Shown here one piece after another: positions 1 to 9,411 of a stretch of DNA of 64,000 nucleotides. The stretch's first letter is position 1. Each line of letters begins with the position of its first letter. The notes beneath the pieces are model-generated. The model searched no databases. It saw only the letters and a program-made list of their open reading frames with translations, and was not told where the DNA came from. The position numbers and the translations under genes were made by a program. The stretch covers positions 1 to 64,000 of the forward strand of contig NZ_JAAAKV010000010.1 of assembly GCF_009905725.1 (NCBI RefSeq), given 5' to 3'. Source of the stretch: Emticicia sp. CRIBPO (GTDB lineage Bacteria; Bacteroidota; Bacteroidia; Cytophagales; Spirosomataceae).

Positions 1-234
1 GGAGTGATCAGAGTTTATCCGAACCCTACGCAGGATTATGTTTCAATTACTGGATTAGAGGAAGGAAACTACATCACTTTGATCAATCTCTCAGGACAAA
101 CCGTGCTTTCGAAGAAGGCTACCGGAACGAAAGAACAAATGTCGCTCAAAAGCTTACCGGTTGGGTCGTACATTTTATCTGTTATTGGCAACAAGGTTGG
201 ATTGAACACAAAAATCAGGATTATAAAGCAATAA
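1..234 (+). CDS. Type IX secretion sorting-domain protein, C-terminal fragment
   Basis: This is the 3' end of a gene that begins before the window; the frame is open at base 1, so the GTG at base 4 is probably internal. The visible 77 residues are a Por-type C-terminal sorting domain: a VYPNP motif, a short beta-rich stretch containing LINLSGQ, and a GSYILSV strand before a basic end (TKIRIIKQ). In Bacteroidota such domains direct outer-membrane export by the type IX system and are then removed. The function of the exported part cannot be seen. A strong hairpin terminator follows about 70 bases downstream. Confidence 0.85.
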   Translation, partial: GVIRVYPNPTQDYVSITGLEEGNYITLINLSGQTVLSKKATGTKEQMSLKSLPVGSYILSVIGNKVGLNTKIRIIKQ

Positions 235-301
235 TTGATTAAGAAAGTATAGATTACGGGCTAAAAAATTAGATAGATAAGTTTTTGTAAGAGTGTGTTT
301 T

Positions 302-333
302 AAACCTCCGGCATTTTTGGCCGGAGGTTTTTT
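302..333 (+). terminator. Rho-independent terminator after the sorting-domain gene
   Basis: An 11-base perfect stem (AAACCTCCGGC with its complement) around a 7-base loop is followed by a T run. It ends the plus-strand gene that stops at 234. The next gene is convergent and ends at 451; the bases between hold nothing else I can recognise. Confidence 0.85.
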
Positions 334-450
334 GTTAAGGCTTGTTCTTGCCTGATTCCCGTAGATATGCACAGCAGTACTTGTGCCTGACAGAATGAAC
401 AGGATCCGCTGACATGCACATTTTATGATATCAGGTACAATGACTAAAAC

Positions 451-2349
451 TTAATTCACCACCAGCTTCCTCACCTGTGGGTTTTTCTTGTCCTGAATTA
501 AAATATAGTACTGACCCGGCTGAAGGTTAAAGTCAAGCCGGAAGTCGTTTGACGGGGTACCGGATGACGTGAAAGGAAGTTTCTGCCCGTAATTATTGAT
601 CAGGGCTACCTCTGTTTCGGGATTGAGGTTCGTGATTTTTACAAAAGTCGTCGCCGGGTTAGGATACAGCCTGTAATCCTGTTGTACAACCGGCTCATTG
701 GCCAGCGGAATAAAGTTAAAGTTCACCGTTTTGCCGTCATAGGACTTGGCTGCCTTATCCACATATCTCAGGCGGTAATAATTTTGCCCGATCACAGGGT
801 TCTGGTCCCTAGCTCCGTAAGATTTCACCACAGAGGACGTTCCGGCTGCAGGCACTTCATATATTTTCTTGAAAGTCTTGTTATCTCCGCTTTTTTCAAG
901 ATAGATGGTCTGTGAATTGTTTTCATAAGTAGTGGTCCAGGCCAGCTGAATATCCTGAAATTCATTGATAAAGGCCTCGAATTTGCCGAAAACCACAGGA
1001 GGCGGCACCTGTAATTTCATCAGCCAGAAATCACTCTGGCCACGGTTAAGGCTGTTGTCGCCGTCTGAAGACCTTGAACTGGCAGCTACAAAAATGCCGC
1101 CGTCACTGGCTGCGAATCCGTGCCTGGCAGCGTCGATATCTGCTCCGCCGAAAAGTCTATGGTAATTAACGGTTCCTGATTCTTCAAAGACCATCATCCA
1201 GACATCGGTGAGTGGTCCTTTGGGTTTGACCTGGCCTATTACCGAGTCGCTGGTGCCAAAACTGTATATTTTACCGTCTTTGCCTTTCATGAGATGCATA
1301 AAACCATCGTTGCCTGTTCCTCCCAACAATGATTTGGTCAGGACGGTACCAGTGCTGCTGATTTTTAACAGTACGCCGTCTTTCTGGCCCAGCCCCTTGC
1401 CTATGTCTCCGTCTGCAGAGCTGCTTTCGCCTGCCAGGTAGTATTGATTGGTCTGACCGATCTCGATGGCCGAAAACAAGACATCATAACTTGAGCCTCC
1501 ATAGGCCCGTTTCCATGCTTCCGCACCACCACTGCTGACTTTAATCACGAGGAAATCATAAAAACCTTTCCCCGCCCCGGTGATATCCCTGGCAGGAGAA
1601 AGGGTAGCCCCCACCATTAAAATCCCTCCATCTGAAGTAAGTACAAAATCATTCATGTAATCTTCAGAACTGCCGCCGTAGGTTTTTTCCCAGAGGGTAT
1701 CGCCGAAAGGAGTGAGGCGGCTCAGGAAGAAATCAAAGGTTTTACCTGATGCAGAGCCCAACGATTTGGTAGCTCCGATATATAAGTCTCCTGCTGTTCC
1801 GAGTTTGATCGTGGGTTTACTGAAACTCCCTGCCGGCTGAAATCCCGGATCTTCAAACCTGCTTCCACCGGCTATGACGCGTTTTGTCAGGACGTCGCCC
1901 TTCATGTTGAGCCTGATAAAAAGTAAGCCTCCGTTTACGCCGTTATAGTTGGCATCCCCGTCAGTGGAAAGGGTGGTGCCGATAATCAGGTAATCATTGT
2001 TAAGTCCCTGTACTATTCCTGTGGCGACATCGTCCTTGGTACCTCCGAAAGTTTTGCTCCATTCAATGGTTTTGGCAGCGGAGATTTTCACCACCCACAT
2101 GTCACTACCTCCGTTGCCCTCAAAAGCTCTGGAATCTTTTACGTCAAAACTGTTTCTGCTGTTGGTTGACCCCACGATGATGATACCTCCGTCGGAAGTT
2201 CCTACACTGGCATAGGCGATCTCGTTTTTATCGCCGCCCATTGTTTTTTGCCAGTCGATCATCAGTTGCTGGGCAGACGCAGGCGTGACAGAAAACTGAT
2301 AAAATATAAGCAGAAAGGCGATTAAACCTTTGGTTTTCAGGATGGTCAT
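451..2349 (-). CDS. Secreted propeller-repeat protein with type IX sorting domain
   Basis: The product has 632 residues. A signal peptide ends near residue 26 (PASA before QQ). Residues about 30-440 hold six or seven similar units beginning with W-K-x-x-GG and containing SDGGI-I-VG, the pattern of beta-propeller-like extracellular repeat proteins. A region around 440-550 resembles the fibronectin/Ig-like spacer common before sorting domains, with the line YYRLRYVD. The last 75 residues carry a YPNP sorting domain ending KLVVN. It is probably exported by type IX secretion and may sit on the cell surface; no catalytic motif is visible and the ligand is unknown. The ATG at 2349 fits the signal peptide. 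Confidence 0.85.
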   Translation of the reverse strand: MTILKTKGLIAFLLIFYQFSVTPASAQQLMIDWQKTMGGDKNEIAYASVGTSDGGIIIVGSTNSRNSFDVKDSRAFEGNGGSDMWVVKISAAKTIEWSKTFGGTKDDVATGIVQGLNNDYLIIGTTLSTDGDANYNGVNGGLLFIRLNMKGDVLTKRVIAGGSRFEDPGFQPAGSFSKPTIKLGTAGDLYIGATKSLGSASGKTFDFFLSRLTPFGDTLWEKTYGGSSEDYMNDFVLTSDGGILMVGATLSPARDITGAGKGFYDFLVIKVSSGGAEAWKRAYGGSSYDVLFSAIEIGQTNQYYLAGESSSADGDIGKGLGQKDGVLLKISSTGTVLTKSLLGGTGNDGFMHLMKGKDGKIYSFGTSDSVIGQVKPKGPLTDVWMMVFEESGTVNYHRLFGGADIDAARHGFAASDGGIFVAASSRSSDGDNSLNRGQSDFWLMKLQVPPPVVFGKFEAFINEFQDIQLAWTTTYENNSQTIYLEKSGDNKTFKKIYEVPAAGTSSVVKSYGARDQNPVIGQNYYRLRYVDKAAKSYDGKTVNFNFIPLANEPVVQQDYRLYPNPATTFVKITNLNPETEVALINNYGQKLPFTSSGTPSNDFRLDFNLQPGQYYILIQDKKNPQVRKLVVN

Positions 2350-2443
2350 TTATGGTCACTCAATAGTTATTCAGTTGAGTTTCAATGCAAAATTCATGCC
2401 TAAGAGGGCGGTTTATGATTATTTGTCGGGAGAGAAAAAGGCC

Positions 2444-2477
2444 AAAAAAATACCCTGCAGGAGTCTCCTGCAGGGTA
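2444..2477 (-). terminator. Terminator of icd
   Basis: A 12-base perfect stem (TACCCTGCAGGA and its complement) with a 3-base loop is followed on the minus strand by a run of seven T. It lies 26 bases past the icd stop codon. Confidence 0.85.
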
Positions 2478-2502
2478 CAATATAAAAATATGCTGAAGTG
2501 AA

Positions 2503-3720
2503 TTAAGCCAGTTTCGCTTTAAGGTTCACGTCAAGAGCTTCAAGGAACTCTTCTGTATACAGATAGTGCTCGCCATGATTAACGTTGTTACCATGGATAC
2601 AAACCGCAAGGTCTTTGGTCATTTTACCAGACTCCACAGTTTCAACACACACTTCTTCAAGAGCATTAGAGAAATCAATCAGTTTTTGGTTGCCGTCCAG
2701 TTTACCACGGAACGCCAGACCACGGGTCCAGGCGAAGATCGAAGCGATCGGGTTGGTTGAGGTCGGTTTACCTTTCTGGTGTTCACGGTAGTGACGGGTC
2801 ACAGTTCCGTGAGCAGCTTCAGATTCCATAACGGTTCCGTCCGGAGTAACCAACACAGAAGTCATCAGACCCAGTGAGCCAAAACCTTGTGCAACGGTAT
2901 CAGACTGAACATCACCATCATAGTTTTTACAAGCCCACACGAAGTTTCCGTTCCATTTAAGGGCAGAAGCTACCATGTCGTCGATCAGACGGTGCTCGTA
3001 GTGAACGCCTTTGTCTTTAAATTCATTTTCCCATACTTCCTGGAAGATGTCTTTAAAACGGCCGTCGTATTTTTTAAGAATGGTGTTTTTGGTCGAAAGA
3101 TAAAGCGGCCATCCTTTTTGCAGGGCCACATTCATACAAGAGCGGGCAAAACCGTAGATCGACTCATCGGTGTTATACATCGCCATCGCTACTCCGCCTT
3201 CACCTGTATAGTTATAAACTTCGAATTCCTGTACTGATCCGTCTTCTCCTTCAAACTTGATGGTAAGTTTACCTTTCCCTTTGACAGTAAAATCAGTGGC
3301 ACGATACTGATCACCAAATGCGTGACGGCCTACGATGATAGGAGAGTCCCAGTTGGTTACCAGTCTTGGTACATTGTTACAAACGATCGGCTCACGGAAA
3401 ACGGTTCCGTCAAGGATGTTACGGATAGTACCGTTTGGTGATTTCCACATTTTTTTAAGACCAAACTCAACCACACGCTCTTCATCGGGGGTGATGGTGG
3501 CACATTTGATACCTACACCATACTCTTTAATGGCATTGGCAGCGTCAATAGTTACCTGGTCGTCTGTCTGATCACGGTATTCAATGCCCAGATCGTAATA
3601 TTTAATGTCGACATCTACATATGGAAGGATCAATTTGTCTTTGATAAATTTCCAGATTATTCTTGTCATTTCATCGCCATCCAATTCTACAACAGGATTG
3701 TCAACTTTTATTTTTTCCAT
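2503..3720 (-). CDS. icd: NADP-dependent isocitrate dehydrogenase, eukaryotic type
   Basis: The 405-residue product oxidises isocitrate to 2-oxoglutarate with NADP in the TCA cycle. It matches the homodimeric type II (eukaryotic IDH1/2-like) form: it begins [18 protein letters not shown], has the SPNGTIRN substrate-binding segment near residue 95, the LIDDM metal-binding segment near residue 250 and [10 protein letters not shown] near residue 305. The length is usual for this class and differs from the E. coli type. A promoter box lies about 50 bases upstream and a strong terminator follows, so it is probably transcribed alone. Confidence 0.96.
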   Translation of the reverse strand: MEKIKVDNPVVELDGDEMTRIIWKFIKDKLILPYVDVDIKYYDLGIEYRDQTDDQVTIDAANAIKEYGVGIKCATITPDEERVVEFGLKKMWKSPNGTIRNILDGTVFREPIVCNNVPRLVTNWDSPIIVGRHAFGDQYRATDFTVKGKGKLTIKFEGEDGSVQEFEVYNYTGEGGVAMAMYNTDESIYGFARSCMNVALQKGWPLYLSTKNTILKKYDGRFKDIFQEVWENEFKDKGVHYEHRLIDDMVASALKWNGNFVWACKNYDGDVQSDTVAQGFGSLGLMTSVLVTPDGTVMESEAAHGTVTRHYREHQKGKPTSTNPIASIFAWTRGLAFRGKLDGNQKLIDFSNALEEVCVETVESGKMTKDLAVCIHGNNVNHGEHYLYTEEFLEALDVNLKAKLA

Positions 3721-3770
3721 TCTATATTATGTTAGTTTAATATGTATATATATTTTGTCTCAATGCGTTA

Positions 3771-3778
3771 CAAAGGTA
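3771..3778 (-). promoter_or_regulatory. Promoter -7 box of icd (TACCTTTG)
   Basis: On the minus strand the box reads TACCTTTG, an exact match to the Bacteroidota primary-sigma -7 consensus TAnnTTTG. A TTTTG that can serve as the -33 element lies at 3798-3802, about 19 bases further upstream, and the icd start is at 3720. The predicted leader is about 45 bases. Confidence 0.65.
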
Positions 3779-4095
3779 ATTAAGAACTGATGTTACGCAA
3801 AATTATTAATATCCAATTTGGTATATAGGGTATAAATGTGTTGAATTGACAGTTCTGAAATTGCCGTAATGCCGGATGGCCGCAAATCCGCCTTCCGGAA
3901 CTCCCCGGGTGCCGGTCCTGAAACCGACCCACCCAATCCCTAAATCACAAATAAACCTCATTTCATCCCAAACCTGGCACACCTGGTCACTTGTGTTTCC
4001 GGGACTTGTTTTGCTGCTGTAGTTTTGAATCATCAAATCAGACGAAGGATTTGAAAAACAGAAATCAAAACATTAAAAATAAAACAATTACAAAA
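3779..4095. other. Gene-poor spacer with a locally GC-rich block
   Basis: No supported gene lies here. Bases about 3860-3995 are clearly more GC-rich than the flanks and contain imperfect inverted repeats such as CCGGATGGC with GCCTTCCGG. A minus-strand reading frame of 76 codons crosses it, but it has no recognisable protein features. It may be a decayed gene or a dispersed repeat. Confidence 0.4.
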
Positions 4096-4356
4096 ATGAA
4101 ATCTTTAAAAATCGCCATCATCGCCCTTTTTTCAATGTCAGTTTTAGCTTCATGTGAATCAACCGAAATCACCCCTTCTTCTGATAGCTTTTCGGTGGTG
4201 GTGCCTGAAACGAGGGATTTTGAAACCGGAGTCATTTTGAAAGATCAGGGAACAAAAGTTGAAAACGGGGAAGCCGTTGAGGTAACCCATACGCAACCCG
4301 GCACTGATCACCGCGGCATGGGAATCTCGAAGGAAGCTGCTTTAATAACGGATTGA
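4096..4356 (+). CDS. Small lipoprotein of unknown function
   Basis: I choose the ATG at 4096 because it opens a classical lipoprotein signal (MKSLKIAIIALFSMSVLASC) with a lipobox LASC and Cys20 as the lipidated residue. The longer frame from 3991 would bury the signal inside the protein. The mature part is about 67 residues, Thr/Ser/Glu-rich, with no known domain. It is presumably anchored in a membrane facing the periplasm. The function is not recognisable. Confidence 0.7.
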   Translation: MKSLKIAIIALFSMSVLASCESTEITPSSDSFSVVVPETRDFETGVILKDQGTKVENGEAVEVTHTQPGTDHRGMGISKEAALITD

Positions 4357-4429
4357 TAGTTTATTTATATTTATTTTCGCAAAGTGGGCTTGTCAGATGA
4401 CAGGCTTGCTTTGTTTCTTTGCTTTACAC

Positions 4430-4437
4430 TATCTTTG
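4430..4437 (+). promoter_or_regulatory. Promoter -7 box (TATCTTTG) of the membrane protein gene
   Basis: This is an exact TAnnTTTG match 18 bases before the ATG at 4455. TTTG at 4410-4413 is a plausible -33 element at a spacing of 16. It suggests the membrane protein is transcribed separately from the lipoprotein upstream. Confidence 0.6.
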
Positions 4438-4454
4438 ACTGAAAAAACTAATCA

Positions 4455-5282
4455 ATGAACGAACTTGACTTGCTGGCCACCAAAAAAGGGATGACATTCG
4501 GGAAAGCCTGGATGCTTATCTTTTTTACCTTTATCTCACTTTTTTTTGTTGGAATGGCCGCCGGATTCATCTCTGCTGCAAACAAAATCGACCCCAAATC
4601 CATGTCGATTTATACTTTAACAGGTATTTCATTTGGTATTTCTTCCACCATTGCCATGGTCTGGGGGTATTTTATCAATTTAAGGGAGTGGCCTTTTTTT
4701 AAAAAACAGAACGTCGAAGTGGTGGTGCTATGCCTTTTTTCCGGATTTCTTATTCGTTTTCTGAGCTCAGGGTTTGAAGAAATCCCTCTTTTCCTGATCC
4801 AGGAAGAGGCTATCAGGCAGGTTTCCGGTAAGCCGGTCATTAATTTTCTGACTCTACTGGGCGTACTTACATTGCAGATCGGGATCATTGCCCATGGCCT
4901 GTTCAGGAATTATCCGTTTCAGAAAGTAGTGGTGACTGTCCTGGTCTTGTCGGTTGTGCAACTTGAACCCCGGACGATCATCAGCCTCGTGGCTGTGGCT
5001 CTTTTGCTCATGATTGTGTACTACCTGACGGCCTCATTTCACCTGGTGATGGCCATCATTTTTATTTACGCCGGCATAGAATTCGTGTTCTCTGTTATAT
5101 ATGGATTTGACCCTGCTTCGAACAATAACTATCGTCATGTGTTGATCCACAATGATCCGCTTTATTATGCTCTCATGTTCTTAAGCACCGCTTTGCTGGT
5201 CTGGAGTCTTTTCAGGATAAAGAAAATTGCCAAGGGAATCACCTGGAGAAGAGACGAGAACTATCATAATTTTGAGTGGTGA
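4455..5282 (+). CDS. Multi-pass membrane protein, degenerate CPBP-protease-like
   Basis: The 275-residue product has about eight hydrophobic helices. The middle (residues about 100-205) resembles the CPBP/Abi intramembrane protease fold, with GIIAHGLFRNY in place of the usual EExxFRG motif and a later helix HLVMAIIFIYAGIEF in place of the H-x-x-x-N helix. The EE pair and the conserved Asn are missing at those places, so proteolytic activity is doubtful. It could be a non-catalytic family member or an unrelated membrane protein. It stands alone between its own promoter and a repeat-rich spacer. Confidence 0.6.
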   Translation: MNELDLLATKKGMTFGKAWMLIFFTFISLFFVGMAAGFISAANKIDPKSMSIYTLTGISFGISSTIAMVWGYFINLREWPFFKKQNVEVVVLCLFSGFLIRFLSSGFEEIPLFLIQEEAIRQVSGKPVINFLTLLGVLTLQIGIIAHGLFRNYPFQKVVVTVLVLSVVQLEPRTIISLVAVALLLMIVYYLTASFHLVMAIIFIYAGIEFVFSVIYGFDPASNNNYRHVLIHNDPLYYALMFLSTALLVWSLFRIKKIAKGITWRRDENYHNFEW

Positions 5283-5295
5283 TTTAGTGAATGAA

Positions 5296-5391
5296 TCAAT
5301 GATAGAATGATTGAGTAATGAATGATTGAGTGACAGAATGAAGAGAGTAGAAGTTAATAACAGCCTGGCGATTCATTCATTCTATCATTGA
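5296..5391. repeat. Inverted and direct GAATGA-type repeats
   Basis: TCAATGATAGAATGA at 5296-5310 is repeated as its exact reverse complement at 5377-5391. Between them AATGATTGAGT occurs at 5306-5316 and 5321-5331, a 15-base period. The transcript could fold into a 15-base-pair hairpin with a loop of about 66 bases. There is no T tract, so it is not a simple terminator. Function unknown. Confidence 0.7.
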
Positions 5392-5416
5392 CCTATTTAA
5401 AATTACTATCTTCCTT

Positions 5417-5452
5417 AAAAAAGAGAAACTTACCGCAAAGCGATAAGTTCTC
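5417..5452 (-). terminator. Terminator of the first outer-membrane receptor
   Basis: An interrupted stem (GAGAAACTTACCGC pairing with GCGATAAGTTCTC) is followed on the minus strand by a T tract. It lies about 90 bases past the receptor stop codon. Confidence 0.6.
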
Positions 5453-5542
5453 ATTCTTTTAACCTAAAACCCACTATGAAATTTAATTTATAGCTTCTTT
5501 ATACCTTCAGGTCCGGGTTTAAAACCTGGGGTCATGTCTTTA

Positions 5543-8095
5543 TTATCTTCTCGGGCCTCTGTTTCCTCCACCTGCCGGAGCCGCCGCTGGTTGCTGCTGC
5601 TGACCGCCATTGTTATCTCCGCCGCCCTCTTTAATATCATCATTATTAACAGACTTGCTTCTTCTTCTCGGGCTCGTGGCATCCATACCCATTTTACCGA
5701 TTTTGTAAGAGAAGTTTACCTTAACACCGCTGTTGTACATGTAGTTCGTACTGTTCTGACTGAACAACGGCGACTCAAGGCTCGTCCTGATTTTCATACT
5801 TCTGGCAATAAAGTTGTCGCCTGAAATACCTATACTTCCTTTTTTGTTTTTGAATTCTTTTCTGACACCAAGTGAGTAGAATCCAAATCCACCCTGACGA
5901 CCCTGAAGCTGTACTCTTGAACCTCTTGCAAATCCGAAAGCCTGTACCTGCCATCCGTTTTTGATGGTGATCATCGACATCAGACGTCCGTTGAAGTTCC
6001 ATCCTTCATTACTGATAGATGTCGTAAGACCATCAAGACCGGTAGTCTGTCCATTAAGGAAATTATAAAATCCTTCGACACCACCATTCAGCATCCATTT
6101 TGAAGTAAGGCTCACGTTACCGAACCAGTTGAATCCGACCGCCTTTTCTTTACCGATGTTCTGATAAGTCGTGATGATGGCTCCCTGAAGAGAATCAACA
6201 GATATTCTTACCTGTGAAATCGAGTTGTTGGTCGATCTTCCGAAAGCCGAAAGGTTCATGTACACTTTCTTGATGCTGGCACTTACTCCCAGTTCAATGT
6301 TGTCTGAAATCTCCGGACTTAATTTCGGGTTACCTACCTGGATGTCCTGAGGGTTTGAAATGTTCGAGTTCGGGTTCAGCTGTTGCAATCCCGGACGTTG
6401 AATTCTTCTGTTATATCCGGTTTTTACCGTATATTTTCCTCCCAGGGTTTTCGAAATATTCACACTTGGCACAAAGTTGTGATAAGCAGGAATAACGATC
6501 TGGGTAGTTTTGTTTTCATTTACCTGGGTCGCCTGAATATCAGTGTATTCAAAACGGCCTCCCAGTTTGAAAGTATATTTGTTGCTTGTTGTCGCCGTGT
6601 ATGAAAGGTAAGTGGCAGCAATGTTTTGATTGTAATCCAATGAACCGCTCGGGCGTTTCGGATCGGAAATCGTCATACCATTTACTCTGTAGCCATATTC
6701 ACTGTCGACAAACCTGAAAATACCTTTTCCTCCGAATTCAATCAGTTGTTTTTTGCCGATTGGTGTCTGATAATCAGCCTGGAAAGTCAATTCCTGGTTC
6801 AGGTTTTTGTTCACGTTCTCGAAAGGCAGGTTAGAGGCCTCGCCCTGGTTAAGGTACGTGTTCGTAAAGTTATTGTTCAGTGAGTTAACACTGTATAAGG
6901 TCGAAAAGCTGAATTCCTGCTGAGGCTTGATAATATGCAGGTAATCAAGGTTGAAATCCCAGTTATTTGACGGGTTATCAGTATCTACCTGCCTGGTCGA
7001 CGAACCTGCCGGTGTACCGTTCAGAAACTGGTTGATCTGTAATGTCTGGTCTCTGGCCGAGCTTCTCGTTCCGAATCTTGCTCCGGCAGTAATCGATTTG
7101 TTTTTGCTGATGTCATAGTCAGCTCCAAGCGAATATCTTCCGAAAACCTGCTGATCTTTCGAGTCTCCGACTTGTTTTGTCGTAAAAGTGTTCTCGCCTG
7201 TTCTGGTGATTTGTTCAAATTCAGAACGCGAGCGGTTAAAGTTTCCTCTTCCGAATCCACCCAGGGTCAATCCGAATTTACCTTGTCTGTAGTTTCCGTT
7301 AAGGCCAAGGTTGCCACCTCTGTTACCCGCACCGATATCAAGGTTCAGGTTATAGCCCTGCAAATTGTTTTTCTTGGTAATGATGTTGATGATCCCTCCT
7401 GAACCTTCCGCGTCATATTTGGCAGACGGCGAAGTGATCACTTCCACGGTTTTGATCTGGTCGGCAGGTATCTGCTTCAGGGCATCAGCGACACTCGAAG
7501 CCAGTATAGTCGAAGGCTTGTTGTTGATCAATACCCTGATATTTGAACTACCTCTCAGCTGCACGTTACCATCAAGGTCAACAGTCAGCAAAGGCACTTT
7601 TCTTAACACATCACCGGCATCACCACCTTTGGCACTGATGTCTTTATCTGCATTGTAAACCAACCTGTCTACTTTTTCTTCAATCACCGAAGCTTGTCCT
7701 GTTACCGTGATTTCATTCAAAAGTTTTGCACTCAGACTCATAATTACATTATTGAGGTTGACGGTGCGGTTTTTATCAGTTATTTCTTCCAGTTTGATGA
7801 CCTTGTCGGAATATCCGATAGAGGTCAGTTTAATAGAATATTTTCCGTTCTGAAGATTTTTGATGGTAAATTTACCTTTATCGTCAGTTAAAGTTCCATC
7901 AATAGGCTTAGTCAGGTCAGCAGTCTTAAATAAGGAAATAGTCGCGAATTCAACAGGAGATTTAGTCAGACTATCTATCAAAACACCCACCACTTTCCCA
8001 TCCCCCAAAGGCTGTTCCTGCACCTGTGGCGTGTTAAATTGAGCAAACGAGCTTATTGAAAGCCCCATAAGTAAAATAAGAAAAAACTTTTTCAT
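5543..8095 (-). CDS. TonB-dependent receptor / outer-membrane beta-barrel protein
   Basis: The product has about 850 residues. A signal peptide ends in SSFAQ. A carboxypeptidase-regulatory-like domain (residues about 35-118) and a plug domain (about 145-245, with VRGSS-like QLRGSSNIRVLINN and GSGGIINIITKKN) precede a large barrel of the 'outer membrane protein beta-barrel 3' type. The last 45 residues are unusual, rich in Gln, Gly, Pro and Arg (GGQQQQPAAAPAGGG), extending past the final barrel strand. It probably takes up or senses a ligand at the outer membrane; the substrate is unknown. I start at the ATG at 8095, not the TTG one codon earlier. It is divergent from a histidine kinase gene. 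Confidence 0.88.
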   Translation of the reverse strand: MKKFFLILLMGLSISSFAQFNTPQVQEQPLGDGKVVGVLIDSLTKSPVEFATISLFKTADLTKPIDGTLTDDKGKFTIKNLQNGKYSIKLTSIGYSDKVIKLEEITDKNRTVNLNNVIMSLSAKLLNEITVTGQASVIEEKVDRLVYNADKDISAKGGDAGDVLRKVPLLTVDLDGNVQLRGSSNIRVLINNKPSTILASSVADALKQIPADQIKTVEVITSPSAKYDAEGSGGIINIITKKNNLQGYNLNLDIGAGNRGGNLGLNGNYRQGKFGLTLGGFGRGNFNRSRSEFEQITRTGENTFTTKQVGDSKDQQVFGRYSLGADYDISKNKSITAGARFGTRSSARDQTLQINQFLNGTPAGSSTRQVDTDNPSNNWDFNLDYLHIIKPQQEFSFSTLYSVNSLNNNFTNTYLNQGEASNLPFENVNKNLNQELTFQADYQTPIGKKQLIEFGGKGIFRFVDSEYGYRVNGMTISDPKRPSGSLDYNQNIAATYLSYTATTSNKYTFKLGGRFEYTDIQATQVNENKTTQIVIPAYHNFVPSVNISKTLGGKYTVKTGYNRRIQRPGLQQLNPNSNISNPQDIQVGNPKLSPEISDNIELGVSASIKKVYMNLSAFGRSTNNSISQVRISVDSLQGAIITTYQNIGKEKAVGFNWFGNVSLTSKWMLNGGVEGFYNFLNGQTTGLDGLTTSISNEGWNFNGRLMSMITIKNGWQVQAFGFARGSRVQLQGRQGGFGFYSLGVRKEFKNKKGSIGISGDNFIARSMKIRTSLESPLFSQNSTNYMYNSGVKVNFSYKIGKMGMDATSPRRRSKSVNNDDIKEGGGDNNGGQQQQPAAAPAGGGNRGPRR

Positions 8096-8124
8096 CAAGA
8101 GTTTATTAAAAGGATAAGAATGCT

Positions 8125-8132
8125 CAAAAGTA
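8125..8132 (-). promoter_or_regulatory. Promoter -7 box (TACTTTTG) of the receptor gene
   Basis: On the minus strand this is an exact TAnnTTTG match 29 bases before the receptor start. The 246-base divergent spacer to the histidine kinase gene therefore holds promoters for both directions. Confidence 0.6.
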
Positions 8133-8305
8133 AGTAATAATCATATTAAAACGGGGTTAAAATAGACCAATGAAAGAATAGTGATGATAAAAAGTATTTT
8201 AGGGCAGATATTTTGAAATATAGTGGTAAAACACCTAAATTGGGCCTTAAATCTATCAAATAGAGATTTTTGTCTTTAATATTTTTAGTTAGAAGAAGAC
8301 TTTAT

Positions 8306-8313
8306 TAGATTTG
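8306..8313 (+). promoter_or_regulatory. Promoter -7 box (TAGATTTG) of the kinase/regulator pair
   Basis: An exact TAnnTTTG match lies 31 bases before the GTG start of the histidine kinase gene. Confidence 0.55.
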
Positions 8314-8344
8314 ATTTGCAGGCAAACTTTATCAGAATTATGTA

Positions 8345-9379
8345 GTGAGGATTAACGGTAAAAAAATATCATTTGAGTTTCTTTTCAGAGTACTTTTTCA
8401 TGTTATCTTTTGGTTTTTCTGGATCGGGCTTCCCATCCTGAACTCCTACATGGATAATGATCAGAACCGGTTGAATTACCAGATAGATTTAATTCCAGTC
8501 ACACTTGCCCAGGTCCCGTTTTTCTACTTCAATTCCGAGTACCTGATTTACAGGTTTATACCCAAAGGCAAGATCCCGTCCTATATTGTCAGCCTTTTAC
8601 TTTTGTTTGTCGTCTTCCTGTTCATACATTACCAGATCAAAGATTACATTGTAGATTCGCACCCGGTGAGGTTCTATGATTTCCGGAATATATTTCCTGT
8701 CGTCTTCATTATATCGATGAGTACGCTTTATGGCCTGATCACCTTTATGATCAGGCAGACCAAGGTTTTCCAGGAAGAACAGGAAGAGCGTCTTAAATCT
8801 GAACTTTCCTTTCTACGCTCCCAGATCAGCCCCCATTTTATTTTTAACGTTCTGAATAGCATCGTGTACCTGATCAGGATTAAGTCCGATCTGGCAGAGA
8901 GGGTCACCATTGAGCTTTCAGAGTTGATACGATACATGCTTTATGAGTCTGATAACAAGCAGGTTGCCCTTGAAAAAGAAATTCAATATCTTCAGAATTA
9001 TATAGAATTGCAAAGGATCAGGTTCGGAGACGATGTGCCCGTTCATATATCGTTTAACGGCGATTTCAGTAATAAAACCATAGAGCCTATGTTGCTGATT
9101 CCCTTTGTTGAGAACGCCTTCAAGCACGGCGTCGGCATGGTAAAGAGCCCGAAGATTACCGTCAATGTCAACTGCTCCGACAGTGTATTCGACTTTGAAG
9201 TTACCAACTGCATTGGTCCGGAAACCTCCGACCAGAAAGATTCGAATTCAGGAATTGGTTTAAAAAATGTAACAAGAAGGCTTGAATTGTTGTATCCTGG
9301 ATCTCATTCGCTCAGTATTTTTGAAAAAGATGGAAATTTTATTGCTAATTTGAAGATTGAATTGAAAAACAGCAATTGA
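8345..9379 (+). CDS. LytS-family sensor histidine kinase
   Basis: The 344-residue product has about four transmembrane helices in residues 10-135, then a His_kinase domain. The phosphoacceptor is His164 in SQISPHFIFNVLNS; the N box is PFVENAFKHG with Asn257, and the G box is GIGLKN near 303-308. It lacks a recognisable extracellular sensor domain. The start is a GTG; no in-frame ATG precedes the first helix. The response regulator follows 32 bases later, so the two are probably one operon. The target genes cannot be read from the sequence. Confidence 0.92.
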   Translation: MRINGKKISFEFLFRVLFHVIFWFFWIGLPILNSYMDNDQNRLNYQIDLIPVTLAQVPFFYFNSEYLIYRFIPKGKIPSYIVSLLLLFVVFLFIHYQIKDYIVDSHPVRFYDFRNIFPVVFIISMSTLYGLITFMIRQTKVFQEEQEERLKSELSFLRSQISPHFIFNVLNSIVYLIRIKSDLAERVTIELSELIRYMLYESDNKQVALEKEIQYLQNYIELQRIRFGDDVPVHISFNGDFSNKTIEPMLLIPFVENAFKHGVGMVKSPKITVNVNCSDSVFDFEVTNCIGPETSDQKDSNSGIGLKNVTRRLELLYPGSHSLSIFEKDGNFIANLKIELKNSN

Positions 9380-9411
9380 GCACACGTTCCTAAACCAAAA
9401 TATTTATCCGA

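Noticed and set aside
3806-4036. 76-codon minus-strand frame in the GC-rich spacer
   Set aside because: No family similarity that I can see and no start context; more likely a by-product of base composition.
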